Assembly: GCF_014352875.1 (NCBI RefSeq)
Contig: NZ_CP060695.1
Coordinates: forward strand, 651,501-715,500
From: Polaribacter pectinis
GTDB taxonomy: Bacteria > Bacteroidota > Bacteroidia > Flavobacteriales > Flavobacteriaceae
Length of the DNA stretch: 64,000 nt
Direction of reading: 5' to 3'
Positions 1-8,136 of the stretch are shown piece by piece (the first letter of the stretch is position 1; each line of letters begins with the position of its first letter). The notes below the pieces were generated by a model, which searched no databases, had not been told where the DNA came from, and was given only the letters and a program-made list of their open reading frames with translations. Position numbers and translations under genes: made by a program.

Positions 1-95
1 TGGGTGAAGGCAGAATTAGAATTGTTACGCATTTAGATTATACAGATGAAATGCACAAAATTTTGTTAAGTGAGCTGAAAAATTATCAAAAATAA
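1..95 (+). CDS. C-terminal end of a probable low-specificity L-threonine aldolase (partial, cut by window edge)
   Basis: Only the last 30 codons are present, in the frame starting at base 3, ending in TAA at 93-95. The peptide contains RIRIVTHLDYTDEM, which resembles the C-terminal strand of PLP-dependent low-specificity threonine aldolases (typically R-x-V-T-H-L-D). The family cleaves threonine to glycine and acetaldehyde. Its last ten bases overlap the 3' end of the convergent gene on the other strand. The assignment rests on a very short stretch. Confidence 0.5.
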   Translation, partial: GEGRIRIVTHLDYTDEMHKILLSELKNYQK

Positions 96-571
96 AAACG
101 AACAACTGGCGAAATTGGTGAAGCAAACACACTTTTGTTTTCGTCATATAAAACATCATATCTTATACCTACAGCAAATCTACCTTGGTTATAGGCAATA
201 CCTAAATGCAACGCAGGAAAATTTGTGCTGTAAGAATTTCCATTTAAGTTTTTTTGATTAGCAAAATAGTAATCTAGATCTCCAGAAAACTGTACACCAA
301 AATTAGTTTGATACAAAGAAATAATGCTAGCACCATAAACATTTGTAGAGAAATCATTAATTTTTGAATACAAATAGTTTACACCTGTACCTAAAGAAAA
401 ACCATTGTTAAAGTTATAAATAGCACTTGGTGAAATACCAACTGTAGTTTGATTATTACCAAAACCTAAAGTAAAACCACCTCCAAATTGTACATCGCTC
501 CAAAAGTCAGATTTTTGTGAGAAAGCATTAATTGAGAGAATAAATAAGAATAAACATAGAAACTTTTTCAT
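86..571 (-). CDS. Putative outer-membrane beta-barrel protein
   Basis: 161 aa with a clear signal peptide (about residues 1-18, cleavage near AFS-Q). The mature part is a run of alternating hydrophobic and polar residues rich in Gly, Tyr, Asn and Phe, and ends in an aromatic residue (VRFYF), as outer-membrane barrels do. It is small, about eight strands at most. It lies 10 bp downstream of the membrane protein and ECF sigma gene on the same strand, so it is probably in that operon. I cannot give it a specific function. Confidence 0.6.
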   Translation of the reverse strand: MKKFLCLFLFILSINAFSQKSDFWSDVQFGGGFTLGFGNNQTTVGISPSAIYNFNNGFSLGTGVNYLYSKINDFSTNVYGASIISLYQTNFGVQFSGDLDYYFANQKNLNGNSYSTNFPALHLGIAYNQGRFAVGIRYDVLYDENKSVFASPISPVVRFYF

Positions 572-581
572 AAATTACATT

Positions 582-1196
582 TTAATTAATGTTTCCCAAT
601 TTAGCAATTTCTTTATAATTTCTTTTTAATTTTCTTAATAAAATTCCATAAAGTAGTTGATAAAACAACCATAAAATACCTAAAGCTACTAGTGTTATTA
701 CCAAGGTTAACAATATAATTAGCAATATTTGTTTTGTATTTAAGTCTTCAAATTTTAAATTTATTTCAGCAATCATTACAATAAACATAATTAGAGCCAT
801 ATAACCCAAATTAAAAATCACGTAGTTTCTAACTGTTTTTCTTGTTTTAATAATTTTCTTCATTAAAACTCTAGTAGAATCTGAAGTTGATATTTTCTTA
901 TAGTTTAAATAAAACATTATTAAAAAATAAAAAATAATTACATAAGCTAATATTTGTGAGTAGAAAATAAAACTTTCTAGGCCTATTTTTTTATACTCTG
1001 CATAAGCTTCATCCATATCAACAAAAAAGTACAAAGAATTTAAGATTACAAATTCTAAAATACCAATTATAAAAATCCATTTTACAATTGATGATGATTT
1101 TGAGTGCGCTAATTTGTAAATTTCTAATGAAGAAAATTTACTTGCTTCTTCTGGTTGATTTTCCCAGGCTTTTTTATAATTGTCTAATAAATCCAT
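582..1196 (-). CDS. Integral membrane protein cotranscribed with ECF sigma factor, possible anti-sigma factor
   Basis: 204 aa. A cytosolic N-terminal segment of about 38 residues (MDLLDNYKKAWENQ...) is followed by about four hydrophobic segments (roughly 39-58, 79-98, 126-144, 155-185). The start lies 3 bp from the stop of the sigma gene, which implies translational coupling. Membrane proteins in this position are commonly anti-sigma factors, and a cytosolic segment ahead of the first helix fits that, but there is no zinc anti-sigma HxxxCxxC motif. The anti-sigma role is therefore an inference from position. Confidence 0.55.
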   Translation of the reverse strand: MDLLDNYKKAWENQPEEASKFSSLEIYKLAHSKSSSIVKWIFIIGILEFVILNSLYFFVDMDEAYAEYKKIGLESFIFYSQILAYVIIFYFLIMFYLNYKKISTSDSTRVLMKKIIKTRKTVRNYVIFNLGYMALIMFIVMIAEINLKFEDLNTKQILLIILLTLVITLVALGILWLFYQLLYGILLRKLKRNYKEIAKLGNIN

Positions 1197-1198
1197 AG

Positions 1199-1693
1199 TT
1201 ATGGGTTTAAAATATTTTTTAATTTTTCTTTTGCTCTGTTCATTTTTACTCTTGCATTTACACTAGATATACCAAGTGTTTCCGAAATTTCTTTATAAGG
1301 TTTGTCTTCTAGATATAGAAATATGAGCGCTTTGTCTATATCATTTAATTGACGAACGGCATTGTAAAGTGCCTTTAATTGTATTTCTTCAGTATCATCA
1401 TAATCAGTGGCTTTAATTTTATAAGCAACATCACTAAAATCTTGTGTTTTTACCTTTCTAGTAGACTTTCTATACAATGAAATTGCTGTATTTAAAGCTA
1501 CTCTATACATCCATGTACTAAATTTAGAATCTCCCCTAAACTTTGGGTAGTTTTTCCAAACCTGTATGGTTATTTCTTGAAACAAATCATTATGTGCATC
1601 TTGGTTTGTAGTATATAACCTACAAATTTTATGCGCTATGTTTTGATTTTGTTCAAAGTCCGCTAAAAATTTAGTTTCTAAATCTTTCTGCAC
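1199..1693 (-). CDS. RNA polymerase sigma-70 factor, ECF subfamily
   Basis: 164 aa, the normal ECF length. Region 2 is at about residues 22-75 (DLFQEITIQVWKNYPKF, then FSTWMYRVALNTAISLYRK) and region 4 at about 105-160, with the helix-turn-helix YKEISETLGISSVNARVKMNR. It is the first gene of a leftward three-gene operon and is divergent from the MerR-type regulator, with 117 bp between the two starts. Its target promoters cannot be read from the sequence. Confidence 0.9.
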   Translation of the reverse strand: MQKDLETKFLADFEQNQNIAHKICRLYTTNQDAHNDLFQEITIQVWKNYPKFRGDSKFSTWMYRVALNTAISLYRKSTRKVKTQDFSDVAYKIKATDYDDTEEIQLKALYNAVRQLNDIDKALIFLYLEDKPYKEISETLGISSVNARVKMNRAKEKLKNILNP

Positions 1694-1706
1694 TTGTAAT
1701 TAGTTA

Positions 1707-1720
1707 GTTTGTTTATAAGT
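1707..1720. repeat. 14-bp sequence GTTTGTTTATAAGT, also present at 6794-6807
   Basis: The same 14 bases occur just upstream of the ECF sigma gene and again between crtY and the Crp/Fnr gene, so the two copies bracket the carotenoid cluster. This may be a regulatory element or chance in AT-rich DNA. See the findings. Confidence 0.35.
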
Positions 1721-1781
1721 AGCATAAAATTAAAGAATGTTACAATTTTATTCATTAAATTTTTAATTAAATAAATTTAAT

Positions 1782-1807
1782 TAGATTTGTTCAGTTAAAA
1801 AACAAAT
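1782..1807 (+). promoter_or_regulatory. Promoter -7 element and inverted repeat upstream of the MerR/B12 regulator
   Basis: TAGATTTG at 1782-1789 matches the Bacteroidetes -7 consensus TAnnTTTG. It overlaps an inverted repeat, ATTTGTT (1785-1791) with AACAAAT (1801-1807), spaced by 9 bp. There is no good -33 TTTG. The same half-sites flank the crtI promoter, which suggests autoregulation by the MerR protein. The predicted 5' leader before the TTG start is only about 15 nt. Confidence 0.5.
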
Positions 1808-1810
1808 AAA

Positions 1811-2707
1811 TTGAACAATATTAAGCAGGACTTTACAATTAAAGATCTTGAAAACATTTCAGGAATTAAAGCTCATACTATAAGAATATGGGAAAAAAGA
1901 TATAATTTACTTCAACCCCAAAGAACAGATACTAATATTAGGTACTATTCTAATGAAAATTTACAGAAGCTTTTAAATATTGTTTTATTGAATAAAAACA
2001 ATTTTAAGATTTCTAAAATTGCTAAAATGTCTGATGAAGACTTAATAATTAAGTCTCGAGAATTAGCACTTGAAATTGCAGCCAATGATGAAGCAATAAA
2101 CTCTTTTAAGCTTGCTATGTTTCAGTTTGATAAATTTAGGTTTAATAATACTTATAATAATTTATTACTAAAAAAGAGTTTTAGAGAAATTTTTAAAGAT
2201 GTTTTTATTCCATTTTTAAATCATATTGGATTGTTATGGCAAACTGATACTTTATTACCAGCGCATGAGCATTTTGTTTCAAATTTAATAAGTCAAAAGA
2301 TTCATATTAACACTGAAAAAATACAGTATAATGCTACAAATAAAGAAAAAACATATGTTTTGTTTTTACCACAAAACGAAATTCACGAATTAGGTTTACT
2401 ATACTTGAATTATGAACTCGTTTTAAGAGGCTTTTCTACTGTTTATCTGGGGCAGAGCTTACCTTTAGATAATTTAGATGTTTTTTTTAAGAGTACAAAT
2501 AAAGAAATTTGTTTTATTACTTCACTAACAATTATGCCTTATGATGATAAGATTGAAGATTATTTTAAAACCATTGATACAATTTTAGAAGATAAAAAAC
2601 ACCAATTTATAGCTATTGGCCATAAAACAGAATTGGTAAAGGGTAATAGCTACGCTTCTAAAATAATTTTTTACCCATCAATTTCCGACTTGTTAAAAGT
2701 ATTATAA
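1811..2707 (+). CDS. carH: MerR-family regulator with B12-binding domain, CarH-type photoreceptor repressor
   Basis: 298 aa. The N-terminal MerR winged helix is at about residues 8-75 (FTIKDLENISGIKAHTIRIW). A helical cap domain follows at about 95-170, then a cobalamin-binding Rossmann domain at about 180-298. The cap has W143-x9-E153-H154, the W-x9-EH signature of CarH photoreceptors, and the B12 domain has E190-x-H192-x-x-G195, with His192 as the expected lower axial cobalt ligand. In the family, adenosylcobalamin drives tetramer binding to DNA in the dark and light releases it. It sits directly upstream of crtIBZY in the same direction. The start is TTG; no ATG is available in frame upstream. 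The light-control role here is inferred from these motifs. Confidence 0.85.
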   Translation: MNNIKQDFTIKDLENISGIKAHTIRIWEKRYNLLQPQRTDTNIRYYSNENLQKLLNIVLLNKNNFKISKIAKMSDEDLIIKSRELALEIAANDEAINSFKLAMFQFDKFRFNNTYNNLLLKKSFREIFKDVFIPFLNHIGLLWQTDTLLPAHEHFVSNLISQKIHINTEKIQYNATNKEKTYVLFLPQNEIHELGLLYLNYELVLRGFSTVYLGQSLPLDNLDVFFKSTNKEICFITSLTIMPYDDKIEDYFKTIDTILEDKKHQFIAIGHKTELVKGNSYASKIIFYPSISDLLKVL

Positions 2708-2744
2708 ATTTCTTATAACTTAATAAATATGTTTAATAATTAAT

Positions 2745-2761
2745 TACATTTGTTAAACAAA
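2745..2761 (+). promoter_or_regulatory. crt operon promoter -7 element overlapping inverted repeat TTTGTT-A-AACAAA
   Basis: TACATTTG at 2745-2752 fits TAnnTTTG. The TTTG is the left arm of a perfect inverted repeat TTTGTT-A-AACAAA (2749-2761), eight bases before the crtI ATG. A bound repressor here would block the promoter. There is no clear -33 element. The predicted leader is only about 10 nt, so the crtI mRNA is nearly leaderless. Confidence 0.55.
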
Positions 2762-2768
2762 ATATACA

Positions 2769-4232
2769 ATGAAAAAAACTGTACATATAATTGGTTCTGG
2801 ATTTTCAGCTTTGGCTGCATCTTGTTATTTGTCTAAAGCGGGATATAATGTAACTGTTTTCGAGAAAAATGATACGCTAGGAGGTAGAGCAAGACAATAC
2901 AAAAAAGACGGATTTACATTCGATTTAGGTCCATCTTGGTATTGGATGCCAGATGTTTTTGAGCGATTTTTTGCTGATTTTGGTAAAAAACCTTCAGATT
3001 ATTATACGCTAGATAAATTAAGTCCTGGTTACGAAGTTTATTTTGGAGAAAACTCTTCACTAAAAATTTCTGATGAATTGGAGGATATTTATAAAATGTT
3101 TGAAGAAGAAGAAAAAGGAAGTGCAAAGCATTTAAAAACTTTTTTAGATTCTGCAAAATCAAATTACGAAACAGCTATATTAGACTTGGTTTACAGACCA
3201 GGAATTTCACCTTTAGAATTAGTAACTACAAAAACGGTAGCAAGAGTTACCCAGTTTTTTTCGACTATTAGAAAACAAGTAAGAAAAAATATAAAAAGTT
3301 CTAAATTAATTCAGATTCTAGAATTTCCAGTATTGTTTTTAGGCGCTAAACCAAGTAATACCCCAGCATTTTACAACTTTATGAATTATGCAGATTTTGG
3401 ATTGGGAACTTGGCATCCAAGAGGAGGAATGTATAAAGTTATTGAAGGAATGGTAACTTTAGCAACTACTTTAGGTGTAAAATTTCAAGTAGATGCCAAT
3501 GTAGAAGAAATTATAACAGATAAAGACAATAATGTTACGGGATTACTTGTAAACGGAGAAGTTATTGATGCTAATTTAGTTTTAAGTGGTGCAGATTATC
3601 ATCATACAGAAACTTTATTAAAAGAAAACTTAAGACAATATTCAGAATCTTATTGGGACAAAAAAATATTTGCACCTTCATCTTTGTTATTTTATGTTGG
3701 TTTCGATAAAAAAATAGAAAACGCAAGTCATCACACATTATTTTTTGATACGGATTTCGATTTACATGCAGAAGAAATTTACGACAATCCTAAATGGCCA
3801 ACAGATCCATTATTTTATGCTAACTTTACTTCTATGACAGATAAAACTTCTGCTCCAGAAGGTAAAGAAGCTGGATTTTTTCTAATACCTTTAGCTCCAG
3901 GAATCGAAGATACAAAAGAGTTAAGAGAAGAGTACTTTCATAAAATTTTAGACAGATTCGAAAAATTAACAAACCAAGAGGTAAAAAAATACGTATTATT
4001 TAAAAGGGCTTTTTGTGTTAAGGACTTTAAAGAAGAATACAATTCCTACAAAGGAAATGCATACGGAATGGCAAATACACTTTTACAAACTGCATTTTTA
4101 AGACCAAATATAAAAAGTAGTAAAGTAAATAATTTGTATTTTACAGGGCAATTAACGGTTCCTGGTCCAGGAGTTCCTCCTGCATTAATTTCAGGAAAAA
4201 TTGCATCAGAATTAATTATAAAAAAACAGTAG
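2769..4232 (+). CDS. crtI: Phytoene desaturase (lycopene-forming type)
   Basis: 487 aa. The N-terminal FAD-binding Rossmann motif GSGFSALAASCYLSKAG is at residues 9-25, followed by GGRARQYKKDGFTFDLGPSWYW-type sequence, and the C-terminal signature YFTGQLTVPGPGVPPALISG is near residues 457-476. This combination defines bacterial CrtI. The enzyme removes hydrogens from colourless phytoene to give coloured polyenes, normally lycopene, at the membrane. It is the first structural gene of the crt operon, and crtB follows after 7 bp. The presence of a lycopene cyclase in the same operon supports lycopene as product. Confidence 0.95.
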   Translation: MKKTVHIIGSGFSALAASCYLSKAGYNVTVFEKNDTLGGRARQYKKDGFTFDLGPSWYWMPDVFERFFADFGKKPSDYYTLDKLSPGYEVYFGENSSLKISDELEDIYKMFEEEEKGSAKHLKTFLDSAKSNYETAILDLVYRPGISPLELVTTKTVARVTQFFSTIRKQVRKNIKSSKLIQILEFPVLFLGAKPSNTPAFYNFMNYADFGLGTWHPRGGMYKVIEGMVTLATTLGVKFQVDANVEEIITDKDNNVTGLLVNGEVIDANLVLSGADYHHTETLLKENLRQYSESYWDKKIFAPSSLLFYVGFDKKIENASHHTLFFDTDFDLHAEEIYDNPKWPTDPLFYANFTSMTDKTSAPEGKEAGFFLIPLAPGIEDTKELREEYFHKILDRFEKLTNQEVKKYVLFKRAFCVKDFKEEYNSYKGNAYGMANTLLQTAFLRPNIKSSKVNNLYFTGQLTVPGPGVPPALISGKIASELIIKKQ

Positions 4233-4239
4233 GCAGTAG

Positions 4240-5082
4240 ATGAAAGAGTTATTTGATAATGTTTCTAACGCGTGTAGTAAATTGGTTACTGAAAAATACA
4301 GTACCTCTTTTTCTATGGCCGTAAATACGCTATCGCCAAAAATTAGAACAGATATTTATAATATATATGGATTTGTTCGTTTTGCTGATGAAATTGTAGA
4401 TACGTTTCATGATTATGATAAAGAATTATTAATGACGCATTTTGAGCGTGATTATTACATGGCGAAAGAACAAGGAATTAGTTTAAACCCTATTTTAAAC
4501 TCTTTTCAGCAAACTGTAAGTAAATACAAAATACCAGATGAAATGGTACAAGCTTTCTTAAAAAGTATGAAAGCAGACTTGTACAAGACAGAATACAACA
4601 CCAAAGAAGAGTATGATGAGTATATTTATGGCTCTGCAGATGTGGTTGGTTTAATGTGTTTAAAGGTTTTTGTAAATGGTGATGATAAAATGTATGATAA
4701 CCTAAAAGATGCAGCAATGCGTTTAGGCTCTGCATTTCAAAAAGTGAACTTCTTAAGAGATTTAAAAGACGATTACGAAGTTTTAAACCGTTCTTACTTT
4801 CCAAATATCGATTTAGGAAAGTTAGATAAAGCCTCTAAAAAATTAATTATTGATGATATTGAGGCCGATTTTAATTTCGCATTTAAAAACGGAATCTTAA
4901 ATTTGCCATCAGAAGCAAAGTTTGGTGTTTATATGGCATATAGATATTACAGAAGATTATTAAAAAAATTGAGTAATGTTCCTTCAGAAAAAATTATGGA
5001 TACAAGAATCCGTATTTCTGACCCAATGAAAATCAATCTTTTAGCAAGAAGTTACGTAAAATACAAATTGAACATAATCTAA
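4240..5082 (+). CDS. crtB: Phytoene synthase
   Basis: 280 aa, squalene/phytoene synthase family. Both Asp-rich Mg-pyrophosphate motifs are present: D50-E-I-V-D54 and D174-L-K-D-D178. It condenses two geranylgeranyl pyrophosphates to phytoene, the committed carotenoid step. It lies 7 bp after crtI, and its stop overlaps the crtZ start (TAATG). No GGPP synthase gene (crtE) is in the window, so the precursor must come from elsewhere. Confidence 0.95.
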   Translation: MKELFDNVSNACSKLVTEKYSTSFSMAVNTLSPKIRTDIYNIYGFVRFADEIVDTFHDYDKELLMTHFERDYYMAKEQGISLNPILNSFQQTVSKYKIPDEMVQAFLKSMKADLYKTEYNTKEEYDEYIYGSADVVGLMCLKVFVNGDDKMYDNLKDAAMRLGSAFQKVNFLRDLKDDYEVLNRSYFPNIDLGKLDKASKKLIIDDIEADFNFAFKNGILNLPSEAKFGVYMAYRYYRRLLKKLSNVPSEKIMDTRIRISDPMKINLLARSYVKYKLNII

Positions 5083-5528
5083 TGATATACGCACTCATAA
5101 CTTTAGTTGTTTTTTTATTGATGGAGTGTGTTACTTGGCTCACACATAAATATGTAATGCATGGCTTTGGTTGGTTTTTGCACGAAGATCATCATGAACC
5201 TGGTTATCCACACGTTTTTGAAAAAAATGATGCTTTTTTTATTGTTTTTGCAATACCAAGTATGGCACTTTTCTTTTTAGGGACATATACACCACAAACC
5301 TATTTATTTTATATTGGTTTAGGAATTCTTTTATACGGAATCGCTTATTTTTTAGTGCATGATGTTTTAATTCATCAACGTTTTAAATGGTTTAAACGTA
5401 CTAATAATTGGTATTTAAAGGCATTGCGTAAAGCGCACAAAGTGCACCATAAAAATATGGGAAAAGAAGACAGCCAATGTTTTGGAATGTTGTTTGTGCC
5501 CATAAAATACTTTAAGGAATTTCTTTAA
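5082..5528 (+). CDS. crtZ: Beta-carotene hydroxylase, membrane di-iron fatty-acid-hydroxylase superfamily
   Basis: 148 aa with about four hydrophobic segments and the full set of His clusters for a non-haem di-iron centre: H22-x4-H27, H34-x2-H37-H38, H93-x4-H98, H119-x2-H122-H123. The family adds 3-hydroxyl groups to beta-ionone rings, so beta-carotene becomes zeaxanthin. It overlaps crtB by one base, so translation is coupled. The final product zeaxanthin is inferred from the gene set crtI-B-Z-Y. Confidence 0.93.
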   Translation: MIYALITLVVFLLMECVTWLTHKYVMHGFGWFLHEDHHEPGYPHVFEKNDAFFIVFAIPSMALFFLGTYTPQTYLFYIGLGILLYGIAYFLVHDVLIHQRFKWFKRTNNWYLKALRKAHKVHHKNMGKEDSQCFGMLFVPIKYFKEFL

Positions 5529-5597
5529 AATCTTTAACCATAAATTTAATTAATACTTTATCACAATTAATATGTGTAAGAATTCTATATTTATAAA

Positions 5598-6764
5598 ATG
5601 AATTATTACGATTATATAATTGTTGGTGGAGGTGCATCTGGTTTAATGATGGCGTATAGAATGTCTCAAGATGTATTTTTCGACAATAAATCTATTTTAA
5701 TTCTAGACAAAGTAAAGAAAAACACAAACGACAGAACTTGGTGTTATTGGGAAACTGAAAATGATGAATGGAATGATATTGTAAGTAAATCTTGGCAAAA
5801 CATTATTTTTAAAAGTGATATTCATTCCGCGCAAGAAAATATTACTCCTTACCAATATAAAATGATTCGTAGTAAAGAATTTTACTCGAAAATCTGGAAT
5901 CATTTAGAAACAACATCGAATATTACTTTTCAAGAAGCAAATGTTATTAATATTCAGCAATTAGAAAATGAAGCTGAAGTAATTACTACTGATAAATCTT
6001 ATAAAACCAAAACAATTTTAAATAGTATTCTATTTTCTAATGAATATAAAACGCAAACAAAATACCCAGTTTTACAACAACATTTTGTAGGTTTTTTCAT
6101 TAAAACTAAAGAAAATGTTTTTGATGATTCCGCTGCAACTTTTATGGATTTTACAGTAGAACAAAGAAAGAATACACGTTTTATGTATATTTTACCATAC
6201 AAAAAAAACGAAGCCTTGTTCGAATATACTTTGTTTTCAAAGGATTTATTATCTTATGATGAATATAAAAACGAAATTGAAAAATATTTATCTGATAGAA
6301 ATATTACCAATTATGAAATTGTAGAAAAGGAACAAGGTTCTATACCAATGACTAGTTATAAATTTTGGAAAAACAATTCTAAAAATATTATTTACATTGG
6401 TACAGCAGGAGGTTGGAGTAAAGCAAGTACTGGTTTTACTTTTAAAAACACAACAAGAAATACGGCTAAACTCATTTCTCATATAAAGCAAAATAAACCA
6501 TTAACAAGCTTTCATAAAATTGATAAATTTTGGTTTTACGATTTATTATTATTGGATATTTTATCTAAAAAGAACCAAATTGGTGCATACATTTTTGCAA
6601 AAATGTTTCAAAAAAATCATCCTAAAAAAATATTAAAGTTTTTAGATGAAGAAACTTCTTTAATTGAAGATTTACAGATTACTTTAAAAATGCCACCGAG
6701 TAATTTTATTAAGGCACTTTTTCATAGAATTTTTTATCATTTTAATCGAGGAAAGAACGATTGA
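5598..6764 (+). CDS. crtY: Lycopene beta-cyclase (CrtY family)
   Basis: 388 aa, usual length. The N-terminal nucleotide-binding motif is VGGGASG near residues 9-15, followed by the family signature NDRTWCYW near 43-50 and a C-terminal region GTAGGWSKASTGFTF typical of CrtY. It cyclises both ends of lycopene to beta-carotene. It is the last gene of the crt operon, 69 bp after crtZ. No beta-carotene oxygenase (blh) or rhodopsin gene is adjacent. Confidence 0.92.
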   Translation: MNYYDYIIVGGGASGLMMAYRMSQDVFFDNKSILILDKVKKNTNDRTWCYWETENDEWNDIVSKSWQNIIFKSDIHSAQENITPYQYKMIRSKEFYSKIWNHLETTSNITFQEANVINIQQLENEAEVITTDKSYKTKTILNSILFSNEYKTQTKYPVLQQHFVGFFIKTKENVFDDSAATFMDFTVEQRKNTRFMYILPYKKNEALFEYTLFSKDLLSYDEYKNEIEKYLSDRNITNYEIVEKEQGSIPMTSYKFWKNNSKNIIYIGTAGGWSKASTGFTFKNTTRNTAKLISHIKQNKPLTSFHKIDKFWFYDLLLLDILSKKNQIGAYIFAKMFQKNHPKKILKFLDEETSLIEDLQITLKMPPSNFIKALFHRIFYHFNRGKND

Positions 6765-6793
6765 TTTGATTTAAAAATTTGAATAATATTTTG

Positions 6794-6807
6794 GTTTGTT
6801 TATAAGT
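6794..6807. repeat. Second copy of GTTTGTTTATAAGT, downstream of crtY
   Basis: Identical to bases 1707-1720. It lies 30 bp after the crtY stop and 107 bp before the Crp/Fnr gene. Confidence 0.35.
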
Positions 6808-6913
6808 TTATTTTCTTATAATTTCGCTAACTACCAATATATATCATTAAAATGATACCTTATTGTTTTAACATTGTATACCATTTTAATAAAATTTAAT
6901 AGAACTTTTATAA

Positions 6914-7384
6914 TTGAAAAAAATAAACGTAAAAAAAGGCGATGTCTTACAGCGAAAAGGAGATATAAGCAATAGAGTATATATTGTTGAGAGTGGTTTG
7001 TTACGTAGTTATACGATTGATGATAAAGGAAAAGAGCATGTTTATATGTTTGGACCTGAAAACTGGTTAGTTACTGACAATTGTGAACCCAATACACCTA
7101 GTCAATTATTTATAGATGCTATTGAAAATTCAATTATCAATGTTACTTCAAAAGAAGAATTATTAAAAGGAAGTCCAGATCTTAAAGCCTTGTTAAAACG
7201 ATTAAATATAATGCAAAATAGAATTATTATGTTAATGAGTTATAGTGCAAAAGAAAGGTACCAGCATTTTATTAAAACTTATCCAAGCATTACTCAAAGA
7301 GTTCCATTGAAATTGGTGGCTTCTTATTTAGGAATTACACCTGAAGCTTTAAGTCGTGTTCGAAATGAACTTATTCAAAAATAA
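6914..7384 (+). CDS. Crp/Fnr-family transcriptional regulator, short form
   Basis: 156 aa, about 30 residues shorter than most relatives at the N-terminus. The start is TTG, and the codon just before it is a stop, so it cannot extend upstream. The cyclic-nucleotide-binding fold begins at once (KKGDVLQRKGD, VYIVESGLLRSY). The C-terminal helix-turn-helix reads LVASYLGITPEALSRVRNEL. Its recognition helix has E-x-x-S-R, the FNR-type pattern that reads TTGAT half-sites. There are no N-terminal cysteines, so it is not an iron-sulfur oxygen sensor of FNR type. A perfect TTGAT-N4-ATCAA site follows in the next intergenic gap. Confidence 0.85.
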   Translation: MKKINVKKGDVLQRKGDISNRVYIVESGLLRSYTIDDKGKEHVYMFGPENWLVTDNCEPNTPSQLFIDAIENSIINVTSKEELLKGSPDLKALLKRLNIMQNRIIMLMSYSAKERYQHFIKTYPSITQRVPLKLVASYLGITPEALSRVRNELIQK

Positions 7385-7401
7385 TAGTCTAATGTTATTT
7401 C

Positions 7402-7415
7402 TTGATCTACATCAA
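7402..7415. promoter_or_regulatory. Perfect FNR-type box TTGAT-CTAC-ATCAA
   Basis: A palindrome TTGAT-N4-ATCAA lies 56 bp before the DoxX gene and 18 bp after the Crp/Fnr gene stop. It matches the classical FNR consensus exactly. Given the E-x-x-S-R helix of the neighbouring regulator, it is a likely operator controlling the DoxX gene. Confidence 0.6.
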
Positions 7416-7470
7416 TGCATACGTTTTATAAAGCGATGATTTTTGTAGAATAAAATAAAAAGAAATAATA

Positions 7471-7881
7471 ATGACAAATCAAAAAAACAACAAGGCAATT
7501 AATATAATATTATGGATTGCTCAAGGATTATTAGCTATCATGTTTATAATGGCTGGTATTATGAAAACTACCCAACCTTTAGAAACATTGTTAGAATCTT
7601 TACCATGGGTAAAATCTACACCATTAGGATTGGTAAGATTTATTGGTATTAGCGAATTATTTGGTGGTTTGGGTTTAATAGTCCCTTCAATTTTTCGTTT
7701 CAAACCATTTTTAGCTGTTTGGGCTGCTATAGGTCTTTCTATAGTCATGCTTTTAGCAGCTGGTTTTCACGCTTCGAGAGGTGAGTTTTCTGCGATAGGA
7801 GTTAATATAGTTTTAATTGCTATCTTTTTATTCATTGCTTGGGGAAGAGATAAAAAAGCACCTATACTTGCCAAGAGTTAA
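7471..7881 (+). CDS. DoxX-family membrane protein
   Basis: 136 aa with four predicted transmembrane helices (about 10-28, 49-68, 75-95, 104-122). The sequence style (LAIMFIMAGIMK, then GISELFGGLGLIVPSIF) is that of DoxX/DoxD-like proteins. Members have varied or unknown redox roles. It is preceded by an FNR-type box and the Crp/Fnr gene, and is followed by a strong hairpin terminator, so it is probably a single-gene transcript controlled by that regulator. Confidence 0.85.
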   Translation: MTNQKNNKAINIILWIAQGLLAIMFIMAGIMKTTQPLETLLESLPWVKSTPLGLVRFIGISELFGGLGLIVPSIFRFKPFLAVWAAIGLSIVMLLAAGFHASRGEFSAIGVNIVLIAIFLFIAWGRDKKAPILAKS

Positions 7882-7930
7882 TAAGGACATTATAGTATTT
7901 TAAATGTAAAAGTAAATAACTGTGTTTATT

Positions 7931-7974
7931 ATTAATAGTGATTTGATTTATATATCAAATCACTATTAATTTTT
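7931..7974 (+). terminator. Rho-independent terminator after DoxX gene
   Basis: A 17-bp perfect stem (7931-7947 with 7954-7970) with a six-base loop, followed by TTTTT. The stem is AT-rich but long. Confidence 0.75.
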
Positions 7975-8136
7975 ACTATCTAAATAACTTACTAAAAGCA
8001 GTGAATTTGCTAAATAAATTAATTATTTCTGTAAGATTTTAGGTTTAAGACGTCTATTTATTCGAATGTAAACTTTTAAAAATCCAACAAATATCTATGG
8101 GTTTGATAATGAGTGTCTTTAAAATAATAATAAAAA

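Noticed and set aside
6765..6913. Missing N-terminus of the Crp/Fnr gene lost by frameshift
   Set aside because: All three frames upstream are full of stops, so there is no decayed coding sequence to restore.
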